A stretch of 64,000 nt of DNA, taken from NCBI RefSeq assembly GCF_019711415.1, contig NZ_JAIGNJ010000001.1:799001-863000 (forward strand). Direction: 5' to 3'. The stretch comes from Qipengyuania vesicularis. GTDB taxonomy: Bacteria; Pseudomonadota; Alphaproteobacteria; Sphingomonadales; Sphingomonadaceae. Positions 27,105-36,624 of the stretch are shown piece after piece. The translations under genes were made by a program, and so were the position numbers. Within the stretch, counting starts at the first letter, position 1; the number at the start of each line of letters is the position of its first letter. The notes below the pieces were generated by a model. It was not told where the DNA came from, ran no database searches, and was given only the letters and a program-made list of their open reading frames with translations.

Positions 27105-28520
27105 TCAGCCCCGCCGGACGAAGTTCTCAGGACGTATATCAAGCTCGCCTAGCTTCTTGCGCAGGGTGTTGCGATTGATGCCGAGCAACTGCGCTGCTTT
27201 CACCTGATTTCCCTGCGTTTCGCGCAAGGCATGCTCGAAGAGCGGGCGTTCGAAGGCCGATAGCGCTTCGTGATAAACCGTGCCGGCTGCGGGTCTTTCT
27301 GCAATCAGCCATCCTTCCATCGCGCGCTCGACAGCGCTGCCCTGGGAACCTTCTTCGGACGACACACGACGGGGTAGTAAGTCGGTCACGAGGTCGGCAT
27401 CGATCGCTTCGTCTCGGGCCATTAGCGCGAGCCGGAAGACGACGTTACGCAGTTCGCGTACATTGCCGCGCCAGTCATGGTCAGAGAGGGCGGCGACCGC
27501 ATCTTCGCTTACCGTGTGGTGAGGCAGGCCCTCTTCGCGCGCCTGCCCAAGAAAATGTCGGGTAAGCGCCCCGATATCCTCGCGCCTCTCGCGCAACGGC
27601 GGAAGGTGGATCGGCACGACATTGAGCCGGTAGAACAAGTCCTCGCGGAAACGTCCGTCGGCGATCATGGGTGCAAGATCGCGATTGGTCGCCGCCACGA
27701 TGCGCACGTCGACACCGATCTCCTGACGGCCGCCAACACGGCGTATCCGCCCGGACTGAAGCGCACGAAGCAACCGGGTCTGGGCCTCCGCAGGCATGTC
27801 GCCGATCTCGTCGAGGAACAGCGTGCCACCATTGGCCTGTTCGAACTTGCCGATGGCTTGCGAATGCGCACCGGTGAAGGCTCCACGTTCGTGCCCGAAC
27901 AACTCGCTTTCGAGCAGGTCATGCGGGATCGCCGCCATGTTCACGGCAACGAACGGTCCGGTCCGCCGCGAGCCGAGCTGGTGGATTGCCTCGGCGACAA
28001 GTTCCTTCCCCGTCCCGCTCTCGCCAGTGACCAGGACAGTGAGATCGTTGCGCAGGACACGGGTGATCATGCGATACACATCCTGCATCGCCCGGCTTCG
28101 ACCGATCAGGGGAAGCTCGCTCCCCTGCCCCGCTTCTTCCTCGTCATCACGCTTGGGTGCGCGCGCAACAGCCTGGCGAACAGCTTGCGTCAAATCATCG
28201 AGATCGAATGGCTTGGGGAAATATTCGAAAGCGTCGCTGTCGCTCGCGCGCACGGCCGTATCGAGCGTGTTCTGAGCCGAGAGGACGATGACCGGCATCC
28301 CCGGCGCTGCCTCGCGCACGCTTTCGATGCCGTCCAGACCGTCCCCGTCTTCCAGCATGATGTCGGTCAGCATGACGTCGTAACGTCCGCTCGCGAGCAG
28401 TTCGTCGCGCTTCGCCACTCTCGTGCAGGAGGTAACGTCATAACCCTCATCGCGGAGTGCTTCGGTTATCACTGTGGCGATGGCGCGGTCGTCTTCGACC
28501 AGCAGGATCTTGTGGCTCAT
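27105..28520 (-). CDS. ntrC: nitrogen regulation response regulator NtrC (NR-I)
   Basis: The 471-residue sigma-54 activator has a receiver domain (1-120, MLTDIMLEDGDG), an AAA+ domain with Walker A GESGTGKE, an intact GAFTGA loop (ERGAFTGAHS) and GGTLFLDEIGDMP, plus a C-terminal Fis-type HTH (NQVKAAQLLGINRNTLRKKL). It is the output of NtrB under nitrogen limitation and activates glutamine synthetase and ammonium transport genes. It overlaps ntrB by 4 bases. Confidence 0.95.
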   Translation of the reverse strand: MSHKILLVEDDRAIATVITEALRDEGYDVTSCTRVAKRDELLASGRYDVMLTDIMLEDGDGLDGIESVREAAPGMPVIVLSAQNTLDTAVRASDSDAFEYFPKPFDLDDLTQAVRQAVARAPKRDDEEEAGQGSELPLIGRSRAMQDVYRMITRVLRNDLTVLVTGESGTGKELVAEAIHQLGSRRTGPFVAVNMAAIPHDLLESELFGHERGAFTGAHSQAIGKFEQANGGTLFLDEIGDMPAEAQTRLLRALQSGRIRRVGGRQEIGVDVRIVAATNRDLAPMIADGRFREDLFYRLNVVPIHLPPLRERREDIGALTRHFLGQAREEGLPHHTVSEDAVAALSDHDWRGNVRELRNVVFRLALMARDEAIDADLVTDLLPRRVSSEEGSQGSAVERAMEGWLIAERPAAGTVYHEALSAFERPLFEHALRETQGNQVKAAQLLGINRNTLRKKLGELDIRPENFVRRG

Positions 28521-29590
28521 GACTCGTTCCTGTCGGCTACCGGCAAGTTGATGCGGAAGTGGGTAAGGCCGCCGCGTTCATCACGTTCGTGTGCGATACG
28601 CCCGCCCATGTCGCGAAGCAGCTTCCGCACGAGGGCGAGACCGAGGCCCTGGCCATTCTTCTTACCGGATACGAAGGGCTCGAAAGCATGGTCGTGCAGA
28701 TCGGGTGGCAGGCCGGGCCCGGGGTCGATGACGGTGATTTCGATCGGCATGCGCACCGCCTTGCCCAGCCGGATCGCGGAGAACACAAGCCCGCTCACGA
28801 AACGCGTGCGCACTATCACCTGCGCGTTCTCGACATCACAGCAGGCATCGCAGGCATTCGCCAGAAGGTTGATGAGCACCTGCTCGAGCGCGCCCTGATC
28901 CGCCTCCACTGCGGGGAGCGAGGGATCGAACTCTTCAACCAACTCGCAGCCATCATCCCGCCCTGCCCGCACTGTCGCCATGGCATTTCGGATGGCCTCG
29001 TGGAGATTGCAGGGGCCTGTCTTTACCGGGCTGCTACTACCGAGCTGCTGCATGCGATCGATCAACTGGGCGATGCGGTCGACCTCGCCTTCGATCATCG
29101 TGGCGAGTGGCCTGTCACGCTCCGATGCGCGCCTCGCAAGAAGCTGGCTGGCACCCCGGATCGCCGATAGCGGGTTCTTGATCTCGTGAGCCAGCACGGC
29201 TGGCGCACGCAGTTCGACCCGCTCCTCGTCCCCGCGATCATTGCCCTCCTGGCCAACCTCGGACAGCGAAATCACGCGCCAGCCCGGGTGGGCCTGCATG
29301 GGCGAGCTCGTCAGGTTGACGCGCCGCGTTCCGACCCCGGTCTCAAGCGAAATCCCGCGGGCAATAACCCTGCTGTCGCTCTTGCCCAGCCCCTCCCTAA
29401 GGCGTTCGTCCTCGATCGCTACCGCTTCGTGAAGCGACATCTCCTCGAGCCGGCGCGCGCTCCTGCCGAGCAGTTCTTCGGCCGCCGGATTGGCTTCCAC
29501 GATCCGATCCTTGTCGTCGACCAGCAACACCGCAAAGACCAGTCCGGAAATCTGCGCGGCGGCGTCGGGCGCACCCGGACTCAAGCTCAT
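28517..29590 (-). CDS. ntrB: nitrogen regulation sensor kinase NtrB (NR-II)
   Basis: The 357-residue cytoplasmic kinase has no membrane segment. It carries a PAS domain (about 12-115), an H-box [16 protein letters not shown] with phospho-His near 135, and ATPase motifs ([28 protein letters not shown]). Its activity is normally set by the PII protein in response to glutamine and 2-oxoglutarate. The ATGA overlaps with dusB upstream and ntrC downstream define the dusB-ntrB-ntrC operon typical of alphaproteobacteria. Confidence 0.94.
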   Translation of the reverse strand: MSLSPGAPDAAAQISGLVFAVLLVDDKDRIVEANPAAEELLGRSARRLEEMSLHEAVAIEDERLREGLGKSDSRVIARGISLETGVGTRRVNLTSSPMQAHPGWRVISLSEVGQEGNDRGDEERVELRAPAVLAHEIKNPLSAIRGASQLLARRASERDRPLATMIEGEVDRIAQLIDRMQQLGSSSPVKTGPCNLHEAIRNAMATVRAGRDDGCELVEEFDPSLPAVEADQGALEQVLINLLANACDACCDVENAQVIVRTRFVSGLVFSAIRLGKAVRMPIEITVIDPGPGLPPDLHDHAFEPFVSGKKNGQGLGLALVRKLLRDMGGRIAHERDERGGLTHFRINLPVADRNES

Positions 29591-30606
29591 GCCGCGCGCC
29601 GGTGCAGAAAAGGCTCGTAGAACCTCTCGAGTTCACCAAGAACTTCAGTGGTATCGTCGAGAAAGTTCACCCGATTGCGGAACTCCGCCGAACCGTGCAT
29701 CCCCTTCGTATACCAGCCCAGGTGTTTGCGTGCGATCTTGACGCCAACCTGCTCGCCATAGAGCTCGAGCATATCACGATAATGCTCGACCACGACCTCG
29801 TACTGCTCGTCGAAACTCGGGCTCTCGAACCTCTCGCCAGTCCGCCACCAATGCATTACCTGCGCAAGGAGCCACGGCTTGCCATAGGCACCGCGCCCGA
29901 TCATCAGACCGTCGGCGCCAGACTGATCCAGCGCCTTGCCTGCATCCTCGATCGTGCAGATGTCGCCATTCACGATAACCGGGATCGACACGGCGTCCTT
30001 TACCTTGCGCACGAACGCCCAGTCCGCGCTTCCCTTGTACATCTGGTTGCGCGTGCGGCCGTGCACGGTGACCATCTTGACGCCAAGGTCCTCGGCGATC
30101 CGGGCCAATTCGGGCGCGTTGAGGTCGGCATGGTCCCAGCCCATGCGCATCTTGACCGTGACCGGGACGTCGACTGCCTTGACCGTCGCTTCCATCAGCT
30201 TGGTCGCAAGCCCGACTTCCTTCATCAGCGCCGAGCCTGCGAGCTGGCCCACGACCTTGCGTACAGGGCAGCCGAAATTGATGTCGATGATATCGGCGCC
30301 ATTACCCTGCTGGAGCTTGGCAGCCTCTGCCATGCTTGAAGGATCGCAGCCGACAAGCTGCATCGAAACCGGCTCTTCGATGGGATCCCAGGCAGCCTTC
30401 TGCACAGACTGGCGCGTCTCGCGGATCGCAGCTTCGCTCGCGATCATCTCCGTGACATTGAGGCCCGAGCCATATTTGCGCACGAGCTTGCGGAACGGTA
30501 GGTCCGTCACGCCCGTCATCGGCGCCAGTATTACCGGCGTGTCGATAGCGACATTGCCGATATGAATCGGCTTCGGCGGGGCCGGAGGAGAGGGTTGCGC
30601 GCTCAT
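29587..30606 (-). CDS. dusB: tRNA-dihydrouridine synthase (DusB/NifR3)
   Basis: The 339-residue FMN-dependent TIM-barrel enzyme reduces uridines in the tRNA D-loop. Motifs: [27 protein letters not shown] with the catalytic Cys, [21 protein letters not shown], and VNGDICT for FMN phosphate binding. The start taken is ATG at 30606 ([12 protein letters not shown]); a GTG at 30639 would add 11 residues. Known as nifR3 where it precedes ntrBC, it is the operon's first gene, divergent from ispDF. Confidence 0.92.
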   Translation of the reverse strand: MSAQPSPPAPPKPIHIGNVAIDTPVILAPMTGVTDLPFRKLVRKYGSGLNVTEMIASEAAIRETRQSVQKAAWDPIEEPVSMQLVGCDPSSMAEAAKLQQGNGADIIDINFGCPVRKVVGQLAGSALMKEVGLATKLMEATVKAVDVPVTVKMRMGWDHADLNAPELARIAEDLGVKMVTVHGRTRNQMYKGSADWAFVRKVKDAVSIPVIVNGDICTIEDAGKALDQSGADGLMIGRGAYGKPWLLAQVMHWWRTGERFESPSFDEQYEVVVEHYRDMLELYGEQVGVKIARKHLGWYTKGMHGSAEFRNRVNFLDDTTEVLGELERFYEPFLHRRAA

Positions 30607-30687
30607 GATCGTGGGTGTGCCTAAATATTGGGCAGGCACATAGTGCGTTGCGGCGAAAACGGCAAGCCGCTAGCGGGCGGCATAGCT

Positions 30688-31830
30688 ATGCAGGATGCAG
30701 CCCCCCTTCCCTCCTTCGCCGCCGTGGTCGTCGCCGCCGGAAAAGGGCTGCGTGCTGGGCAACCGCTGCCTAAGCAATTTGCGAATTGGCGCGGAAAAGC
30801 CGTCCTTCACCATTCGGTCGAAGCGCTGCTTGAAGCTGGCGCCAATCCGCTGATCGTGGTTATTCCGCAAGGAGGCGAGCCAGCTACTGCGACTGCGCTG
30901 AAAGGACTGGCCGGTTGGCAGATGGTCGTCGGCGGTGAGACACGTCAGCAATCGGTTGCGAATGGCCTGCAAGCCGTGGGCACAGCAGAGCGCGTGCTTA
31001 TCCATGATGCCGCGCGCCCCGATCTACCTCGTGCGGTGATGGCTCGCTTGCTCGGCGCATTGGAGGGCTATCCCGGCGCGATCCCCGTGCTTCCGGTCGT
31101 CGACAGTCTTGCCATCGATCATGATGGCGTGATGGACGGTAGCGCAGAACGCGAAAAGCTTCGCCGAGTGCAAACCCCGCAAGCCTTCCGTTTCGATGCC
31201 ATCCTTGCGGCGCACCAAGCGTGGGGTGGCGACGCTAATGCAGGCGACGACGCGCAGGTACTGCGCGCCCATGGCGGCGATGTTGCACTGGTCGAGGGCG
31301 ACGAACGCCTCGCCAAACTTACATTTGCGGAGGATTTCGTGACCGACTTACCCGTTGTCCGGATCGGTACCGGCTTCGACGTCCACAAGCTTGCTGCTGG
31401 TGAAGAACTGTGGCTCGGCGGTGTGAAAATCGACCACGACAAGGGCCTTGCCGGTCACAGCGATGCTGACGTGGCGCTCCATGCCATTGTCGATGCCCTT
31501 CTCGGAGCGATCGGCAATGGTGATATCGGCAGCCACTTCCCCCCGTCCGACCCGCAATGGAAGGGCGCGAGCAGCGACCGTTTCCTTATGCATGCCGCCA
31601 AACTGGTCGATGAGGCCGGCTATCGCACTGGCAACATCGACCTCACGATCATTTGCGAAGCGCCGAAAATCGGTCCCCATCGAGAGGCCATGCGGGTGCG
31701 GATCGCCGGTTTACTCGGCGTTGACACCAGCGCCATATCGGTGAAGGCGACGACCACCGAGAGACTCGGTTTCACCGGTCGCGGCGAAGGGATCGCCGCC
31801 CAGGCCGCGGCAACCGTAGTCAGGAAGTGA
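30688..31830 (+). CDS. ispDF: bifunctional IspD/IspF (MEP isoprenoid pathway)
   Basis: The 380-residue fusion holds IspD (2-C-methyl-D-erythritol 4-phosphate cytidylyltransferase) in residues 1-220 ([28 protein letters not shown]) and IspF (2,4-cyclodiphosphate synthase) from about 225 ([46 protein letters not shown]). It catalyses the third and fifth steps of the MEP pathway. The fused form is usual in alphaproteobacteria. The start chosen is ATG at 30688; the frame is open to 30628 without similarity. Confidence 0.95.
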   Translation: MQDAAPLPSFAAVVVAAGKGLRAGQPLPKQFANWRGKAVLHHSVEALLEAGANPLIVVIPQGGEPATATALKGLAGWQMVVGGETRQQSVANGLQAVGTAERVLIHDAARPDLPRAVMARLLGALEGYPGAIPVLPVVDSLAIDHDGVMDGSAEREKLRRVQTPQAFRFDAILAAHQAWGGDANAGDDAQVLRAHGGDVALVEGDERLAKLTFAEDFVTDLPVVRIGTGFDVHKLAAGEELWLGGVKIDHDKGLAGHSDADVALHAIVDALLGAIGNGDIGSHFPPSDPQWKGASSDRFLMHAAKLVDEAGYRTGNIDLTIICEAPKIGPHREAMRVRIAGLLGVDTSAISVKATTTERLGFTGRGEGIAAQAAATVVRK

Positions 31831-31846
31831 ACAATTAGAGACGCTC

Positions 31847-32350
31847 ATGACCATCGAAAACTTGCTCCCGGACGACGTCGATGAACTCGCGCTGCGAGTG
31901 ATCGAGGCCAACAAGGTTGCAGGGCGCACGGTTGTGCTGGCGGAAAGCTGCACGGGCGGTCTCGTCTCGGCTGCGCTCACCGAAATTCCCGGCTCTTCTG
32001 CCGTACTCGATCGCGGCTTCGTCACCTATTCGAACGAAGCCAAGATGGAGATGCTGGACGTTCCGCTGGACATCATCGAGACGTTCGGAGCGGTGTCGGT
32101 CGCCTGCGCCTGGGCGATGGCGAAGGGAGCGCTTGCGAAGAGCAATGCCGATGTTGCCGTCGCGATAAGCGGTGTTGCTGGACCAACCGGCGGGACTGCC
32201 CTCAAGCCCGTTGGAACCGTAGTTTTCGCCCGTGTCGTTCGCGGTGAGGAAGGCGAGCCCGAGGGGGAACTCAAGAAGTTCGAACCGACCTCTCGCGCGG
32301 ACATCCGCCGCGAAGCGACAATCTGCGCGCTTGAACTCTTGATGCCCTAG
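31847..32350 (+). CDS. pncC: CinA C-terminal domain protein (nicotinamide-nucleotide amidase)
   Basis: The 167-residue protein has the CinA-C/PncC signature: VVLAESCTGGLVSAALTEIPG, then a GFVTYSNEAK stretch and AISGVAGPTGGT. PncC deamidates nicotinamide mononucleotide to nicotinate mononucleotide in NAD recycling. The N-terminal ADP-ribose pyrophosphatase domain of full CinA is absent, as in E. coli YgaD-type proteins. It is 16 bases downstream of ispDF. Its stop codon shares CTAG with the convergent ratA gene. Confidence 0.9.
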   Translation: MTIENLLPDDVDELALRVIEANKVAGRTVVLAESCTGGLVSAALTEIPGSSAVLDRGFVTYSNEAKMEMLDVPLDIIETFGAVSVACAWAMAKGALAKSNADVAVAISGVAGPTGGTALKPVGTVVFARVVRGEEGEPEGELKKFEPTSRADIRREATICALELLMP

Positions 32351-32802
32351 AGGTTGGCCGCGGCGTTCTCGCGACCGTACAGCTCGTCGGCACGCTTCTC
32401 GAAGGCTTCTACCATTTTGCGAAAGGCGCGGTCGAAATATTGGCCGGCCAGCGCTTCGAACATCGCATTGCGGAAGCTGAACTCGACACAGAAATCGATC
32501 TCGCACCCGCCATCTGGCAGGCAGGTGAAATGCCAGTTGTTGTCGAGGTCCTTGAGCGGGCCATCGACATAGAAAACCTCGATATGCTCGGGGCGATTCT
32601 TGATGACGCGTGAGGTGAACTTTTCACGGATCGCCTTGAAGCCGACCAGCATGTCCGCCGTCATTTCGGTATCGCTATCGCTGCGAATGCGAGTGGCGAC
32701 GACCCAGGGCAGGAACTTGGGATAGCTCGCGACATCGGCCACGAGATCGAACATCTGTTCGCAGCTGTAAGGAAGGCGCCGCGTTTCGCGAATGCCCGGC
32801 AT
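32347..32802 (-). CDS. SRPBCC/COQ10-RatA family protein
   Basis: The 151-residue START-like domain begins [20 protein letters not shown], with VADVASYPKFLPW and a C-terminal helix FRKMVEAFEKRADELYG, matching the COQ10/RatA family. Eukaryotic and alphaproteobacterial members bind ubiquinone and aid respiration; E. coli RatA has been reported as a ribosome-association toxin. In alphaproteobacteria, linkage to lipA is common and the COQ10-like role is more likely (inference). It shares one base with lipA upstream. Confidence 0.88.
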   Translation of the reverse strand: MPGIRETRRLPYSCEQMFDLVADVASYPKFLPWVVATRIRSDSDTEMTADMLVGFKAIREKFTSRVIKNRPEHIEVFYVDGPLKDLDNNWHFTCLPDGGCEIDFCVEFSFRNAMFEALAGQYFDRAFRKMVEAFEKRADELYGRENAAANL

Positions 32803-33767
32803 TAGCCGTCGGCCCTCGCCTGCGCCTTTGCAAGCTTCTCCTCGCGTGCGGCCTTCATCACGGCGAAGTCGTCGCCAGCGTGATAGCTCGAACGTGTAAG
32901 TGGGCTGGACGCGACCTGCAGGAAACCCTTGGCGCGGGCGATCGAGCCGTATGCCGCAAACGCCTTGGGCGTCACGAAGTCTTCGACCTTGGCGTGCTTC
33001 GGTGTGGGCTGGAGATATTGGCCCATGGTGATGAAATCGACATCGGCGCTGCGCATGTCGTCCATCACCTGGTGAACTTCGAGCCGCTGCTCACCGAGAC
33101 CCAGCATGATACCCGACTTGGTGAAGATCATCGGATCGTGGCTCTTCACCTCTTCGAGCAACCGCAGTGACGCGTAATAGCGCGCACCGGGACGGATGGT
33201 CGGGTAAAGGCGCGGCACGGTTTCGAGGTTGTGGTTGTAAACGTCAGGGCCCGCCTCGCAGATCTTCTCGACCGCAGCGCGCATCTTGCCGCGGAAATCG
33301 GGAGTGAGGATTTCGATCGTCGTGTCGGGCGTTTCGCGGCGCAGCGCCTTGATCACTTTCACGAACTGGTCCGCACCGCCATCGGGAAGATCGTCGCGAT
33401 CCACCGACGTAATCACGATGTGGTTGAGGCCCATCTGGCCGGCAGCAATGGCGACATTCTCCGGCTCCATGGGATCGACGATCCGCGGCATGCCGGTCTT
33501 CACGTTGCAGAAGGCGCAGGCCCGCGTGCAGACATCGCCCAGGATCATCACGGTGGCGTGCTTCTTGTCCCAGCATTCGCCGATATTCGGACAGGCCGCT
33601 TCCTCGCACACCGTATTGAGCGAGAGGTCGCGCATCAGCTTGCGCGTCTCGTGATAGCCCTTGCTGACCGGAGCCTTCACACGGATCCAGTCTGGCTTGC
33701 GCTGCCTTTTCGGCTGTTCGCCTTCGGGCTTCGGCGGGGAGGATAGATCATTCATCGCGCGGCCCAT
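32802..33767 (-). CDS. lipA: lipoyl synthase
   Basis: The 321-residue radical SAM enzyme inserts two sulfurs into octanoyl-lysine on lipoyl domains such as those of PdhB and PdhC in this window. It has the auxiliary cluster motif [12 protein letters not shown], the radical SAM motif CTRACAFC, and a C-terminal RSSYHAG serine ligand region. The start is ATG at 33767, or the second ATG at 33755 (MNDLSSPPK); neither has a strong Shine-Dalgarno. It is divergent from sbtA. Confidence 0.95.
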   Translation of the reverse strand: MGRAMNDLSSPPKPEGEQPKRQRKPDWIRVKAPVSKGYHETRKLMRDLSLNTVCEEAACPNIGECWDKKHATVMILGDVCTRACAFCNVKTGMPRIVDPMEPENVAIAAGQMGLNHIVITSVDRDDLPDGGADQFVKVIKALRRETPDTTIEILTPDFRGKMRAAVEKICEAGPDVYNHNLETVPRLYPTIRPGARYYASLRLLEEVKSHDPMIFTKSGIMLGLGEQRLEVHQVMDDMRSADVDFITMGQYLQPTPKHAKVEDFVTPKAFAAYGSIARAKGFLQVASSPLTRSSYHAGDDFAVMKAAREEKLAKAQARADG

Positions 33768-33856
33768 CTAGGCGCGCGAGGCCAAGTGAGCAAGGCGTGG
33801 ATAGCTATTCGCCTGCCTACTTGGCAGGTGTCGCGCTGCGAGCTATCGGCAAGGCC

Positions 33857-34837
33857 ATGGATGCTGCGACCCTCCAGACGTTCACCTCCCCGGTGATCCT
33901 CTTCTTCGTCCTTGGCATGCTGGCCGCTTTCGCGCGGTCGGAACTGGCCGTCCCGGAAGCCCTGGCCAAGGGGATGTCGCTCTACCTGATGGCGGCCATT
34001 GGCCTCAAGGGCGGTGTCGCGGTTTCGGAATCCGGCGTCGATGGCACTGTCGCACTGGCGTTGCTCGCCGGTATCGGCGCAAGCTTCCTCATGCCGCTCT
34101 TCGCCTTTTGGGTTCTGCGCGGCTTCGGCAGGCTCGACCAGATCAATGCCGGGGCGGTGGCGGCGCATTATGGCTCGGTCAGCGTCGTGACATTCGTCAC
34201 GGCTGTCGAGATTTACGAGCTGCGCGGGACGCCGCCGGGCGGTTTCATGGTGGCGGTGATGGCAGCAATGGAGACTCCCGCAATCCTCACCGGCCTGCTC
34301 CTCGCCCGCAAGGCAATCGACGGGCAGACGGCCAAGTCCAGTCAAGCCACCGGGGAGCTGCTGCACGAAGTTTTCTTCAACGCCTCGGTCGTCTTGCTGC
34401 TGGGAGCCTTTGCAATCGGCGTAATCAGCGGTGCGAGCGGGTTCGATGACGTCGCGCCCTTCTTCCAGGCAGGATTCAAGGGCGTGCTGTGCCTGTTCCT
34501 GCTCGATATGGGCCTGATTGCCGCTCGCAGGCTGATGGATGCCCGCGCCATGACATGGCGTCTCGGAGCGATCGCCATCGCCCTGCCCCTGATAAACGGC
34601 GCGATCGGTACCCTGATAGGGACGATGATCGGCCTCGATGTCGGTTCGGCGGCTGCGCTCGGCGTTCTATGCGCCAGTGCAAGCTACATTGCGGTTCCGG
34701 CGGCCATGCGACTCGCCCTGCCTCAGGCCGATGCGGGGATCTACCTCACCATGTCGCTGAGCGTGACCTTCCCCTTCAACATCCTGATCAATATCGGGCT
34801 CATCGGTGCGCTGGCGAGCGCCCTGGCGCGCGGCTGA
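33857..34837 (+). CDS. SbtA-like sodium-dependent bicarbonate permease
   Basis: The 326-residue inner-membrane protein has about ten hydrophobic helices in two inverted halves. It shows the family pattern VPEALAKGMSLYLMAAIGLKGG, GAVAAHYGSVSVVTFV and METPAILTGL in the first half, and ASASYIAVPAAMR followed by SVTFPFN in the second. Cyanobacterial SbtA is a Na+/HCO3- symporter inhibited by SbtB. The ATG at 33857 (MDAATLQTF) is preferred; a GTG at 33797 would add 20 residues. It is followed after 11 bases by a PII-like gene and then a carbonic anhydrase, which supports bicarbonate transport. Confidence 0.87.
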   Translation: MDAATLQTFTSPVILFFVLGMLAAFARSELAVPEALAKGMSLYLMAAIGLKGGVAVSESGVDGTVALALLAGIGASFLMPLFAFWVLRGFGRLDQINAGAVAAHYGSVSVVTFVTAVEIYELRGTPPGGFMVAVMAAMETPAILTGLLLARKAIDGQTAKSSQATGELLHEVFFNASVVLLLGAFAIGVISGASGFDDVAPFFQAGFKGVLCLFLLDMGLIAARRLMDARAMTWRLGAIAIALPLINGAIGTLIGTMIGLDVGSAAALGVLCASASYIAVPAAMRLALPQADAGIYLTMSLSVTFPFNILINIGLIGALASALARG

Positions 34838-34848
34838 GGAGGCTTTCC

Positions 34849-35157
34849 ATGATCGAAACCGTCATTCGCAAGCGTATCGAGATACTCGCCGACGTCGCGC
34901 TAGTCCGCCGCGTAACCGAGGCAATCGATCGCGCCGGGATCACCGGCTGGACCGTCACCCCCGTGCAATCGGGCAAGGGCCGGGATGGACACTGGCGCGA
35001 GGAGCGCGTCATGGGCACCGACAAGGTATTCGTCCTGACGATCGCAGCGCAGGACAAGGCCATGGCTCTGGCTGAGGACCTCGCCCCGATTTTGACCAGC
35101 CACGGCCTTCTCCTGACCATGTGGGATGTCGAGGTCATCCGCGGGGAGCGCTTCTGA
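34849..35157 (+). CDS. PII-like signalling protein (SbtB-like)
   Basis: The 102-residue protein has a ferredoxin-like PII fold: KRIEILADVALVRRVTEAI, GITGWTVTPVQSGKG before the T-loop, and VEVIRGERF at the end. The short T-loop lacks the uridylylated Tyr context of GlnB. The C-terminus stops where cyanobacterial SbtB continues into its Cys-containing redox loop. SbtB proteins bind adenine nucleotides (AMP, cAMP, ADP, ATP) and plug SbtA. A strong GAGGAGGC precedes ATG 34849. Its stop is coupled to the carbonic anhydrase start (TGATG). Confidence 0.85.
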   Translation: MIETVIRKRIEILADVALVRRVTEAIDRAGITGWTVTPVQSGKGRDGHWREERVMGTDKVFVLTIAAQDKAMALAEDLAPILTSHGLLLTMWDVEVIRGERF

Positions 35158-35798
35158 TGCCTGAGTTCACAGAACTTCTCCGCGGCTATCACCGGTTCCG
35201 TGCAGACGGGTATCCCGAGCAGAAAGAGCGCTACGATCAGCTCGTCGCAGAGGGTCAGCATCCCAAGTTGATGATCATCGGCTGTTCCGACAGCCGCGTC
35301 GATCCGGCGCAGATATTCGATGTCGATCCGGGAGAGATATTCGTTGTTCGCAATGTCGCGGCTCTGGTCCCTCCCTTTGAAACCACACCTGGCCAGCACG
35401 GGGTCTCCGCAGCGGTCGAGTTTGCTGTGAACTTCCTCGAAGTGCGGCAGATCGTGGTCATGGGGCATGGCATGTGCGGTGGCTGCAAGGCGGCTCTTTC
35501 TCGCGACTTGCACGGCTCGGCTCCCGGAGAAGGCGGGTTCATTGCCAATTGGGTCAATCTCTTGGACGATGCACGCGACGAAGTCGTTGCGAAGCATGGG
35601 TGCGAAGGTGAAACCGCAGAACGCGCTATGGAAATGGCCGCCGTCGGGGTGAGCCTCGAGAACCTTCGCAGCTTCCCAAATGTGCGGGCGCGGGAAGAAG
35701 AAGGGTCGCTCAAACTGCGCGGCGGCTTCTTTTCGATTGCCGAGGGTGTTCTCTACGTGCTTGACGAAGAAACCGGGCAATTCCAACCTGCGAAGTGA
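35157..35798 (+). CDS. beta-class carbonic anhydrase
   Basis: The 213-residue enzyme interconverts CO2 and bicarbonate. Zinc ligands and catalytic dyad are visible: Cys43, Asp45 and Arg47 in GCSDSRVDP, and His104 and Cys107 in GHGMCGGC. No signal peptide is present, so it is cytoplasmic. The start is ATG at 35157, overlapping the PII-like stop by one base, so the two are translationally coupled. Next to a bicarbonate permease it probably sets the internal CO2/HCO3- balance for carboxylases. Confidence 0.93.
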   Translation: MPEFTELLRGYHRFRADGYPEQKERYDQLVAEGQHPKLMIIGCSDSRVDPAQIFDVDPGEIFVVRNVAALVPPFETTPGQHGVSAAVEFAVNFLEVRQIVVMGHGMCGGCKAALSRDLHGSAPGEGGFIANWVNLLDDARDEVVAKHGCEGETAERAMEMAAVGVSLENLRSFPNVRAREEEGSLKLRGGFFSIAEGVLYVLDEETGQFQPAK

Positions 35799-35823
35799 CT
35801 TGCGCCGGCGCCCCGCGCCCTGC

Positions 35824-36561
35824 ATGTCAGCGCGCATGCCAGAAAAAGAACTGAAAAACATCGCCCTGCTGATCGACGCGGACAACACGACACCGCGCGG
35901 GATCGATCCGGTCCTCACCGTCATGGCCGAACTGGGCCAAGTCAATATCAAGCGGGCCTATGGAAATTTCGCCAAGAACAACTTGGCCAAATGGGACACG
36001 ATCACGCACAAGTTCGGCATTCGCCCGCAGCAGCAATTCGACCTGACCGCAGGCAAGAATGCCACCGACATGGCCATGACGATCGATGCGATCGATCTGC
36101 TTTACCAAGGCAAGGTCGATGGTTTCGGTATCATGAGTTCGGATAGTGACTTCACCCCGCTCGCCACGCGGCTTCGGCAGGATGGCCTGATCGTCTATGG
36201 TTTCGGCAGCAAGAACAAGACTCCTGATGCGTTCAAGAGCGCCTGCACGCGCTTTATCGATATCGACGCGCTGATCGCGGGCGCGTCGGATGAACCGTCG
36301 CCTGCCAAGTCGAAGGGAGGCAAGGACAAGTCCGCCATCGATGACGAGCTCGTCGAGCTGCTTGGTACGGCTTGGAAAGCCGCCAACCGCGATGAGGACG
36401 GCTATGCGCAGATGGGCGAAGTCGGAAGCCTTGCCGGCAACCGTTCGAGCTTCGATGTTCGCAACTACGGTTTCAAGCGCCTGTCCGACCTCTTCCAGTC
36501 GATGGACCAATTCAAGGTCGAGCGCCGCGACAACACGCTTTGGGTCAAACGCCTTCGCTAG
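35824..36561 (+). CDS. NYN domain ribonuclease-like protein with C-terminal LOTUS/OST-HTH domain
   Basis: The 245-residue protein has a NYN/PIN-like domain (about 10-150) with conserved acidic residues in ALLIDADNT, KNATDMAMTIDA and MSSDSDF, then a linker (SPAKSKGGKDKS) and an OST-HTH/LOTUS domain (about 170-245, ending ERRDNTLWVKRL). By family it is a predicted metal-dependent RNase with an RNA-binding module; the target is unknown. It lies 25 bases after the carbonic anhydrase and may be in the same transcript. The start is ATG at 35824 or 35836. Confidence 0.85.
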   Translation: MSARMPEKELKNIALLIDADNTTPRGIDPVLTVMAELGQVNIKRAYGNFAKNNLAKWDTITHKFGIRPQQQFDLTAGKNATDMAMTIDAIDLLYQGKVDGFGIMSSDSDFTPLATRLRQDGLIVYGFGSKNKTPDAFKSACTRFIDIDALIAGASDEPSPAKSKGGKDKSAIDDELVELLGTAWKAANRDEDGYAQMGEVGSLAGNRSSFDVRNYGFKRLSDLFQSMDQFKVERRDNTLWVKRLR

Positions 36562-36569
36562 ATGCAAGA

Positions 36570-36604
36570 ACGGCGCGGTCCCCGGGGAACCGCGCCGTCT
36601 TTCC
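36570..36604 (+). terminator. rho-independent terminator after the NYN gene
   Basis: A perfect 10-bp stem (ACGGCGCGGT at 36570-36579, ACCGCGCCGT at 36589-36598) with a 9-base loop is followed by CTTTCC. It lies between the convergent NYN and TPR genes and could serve both strands, although the T-run is weak. Confidence 0.7.
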
Positions 36605-36624
36605 AGCCCGAGAGGGGCTGAACC

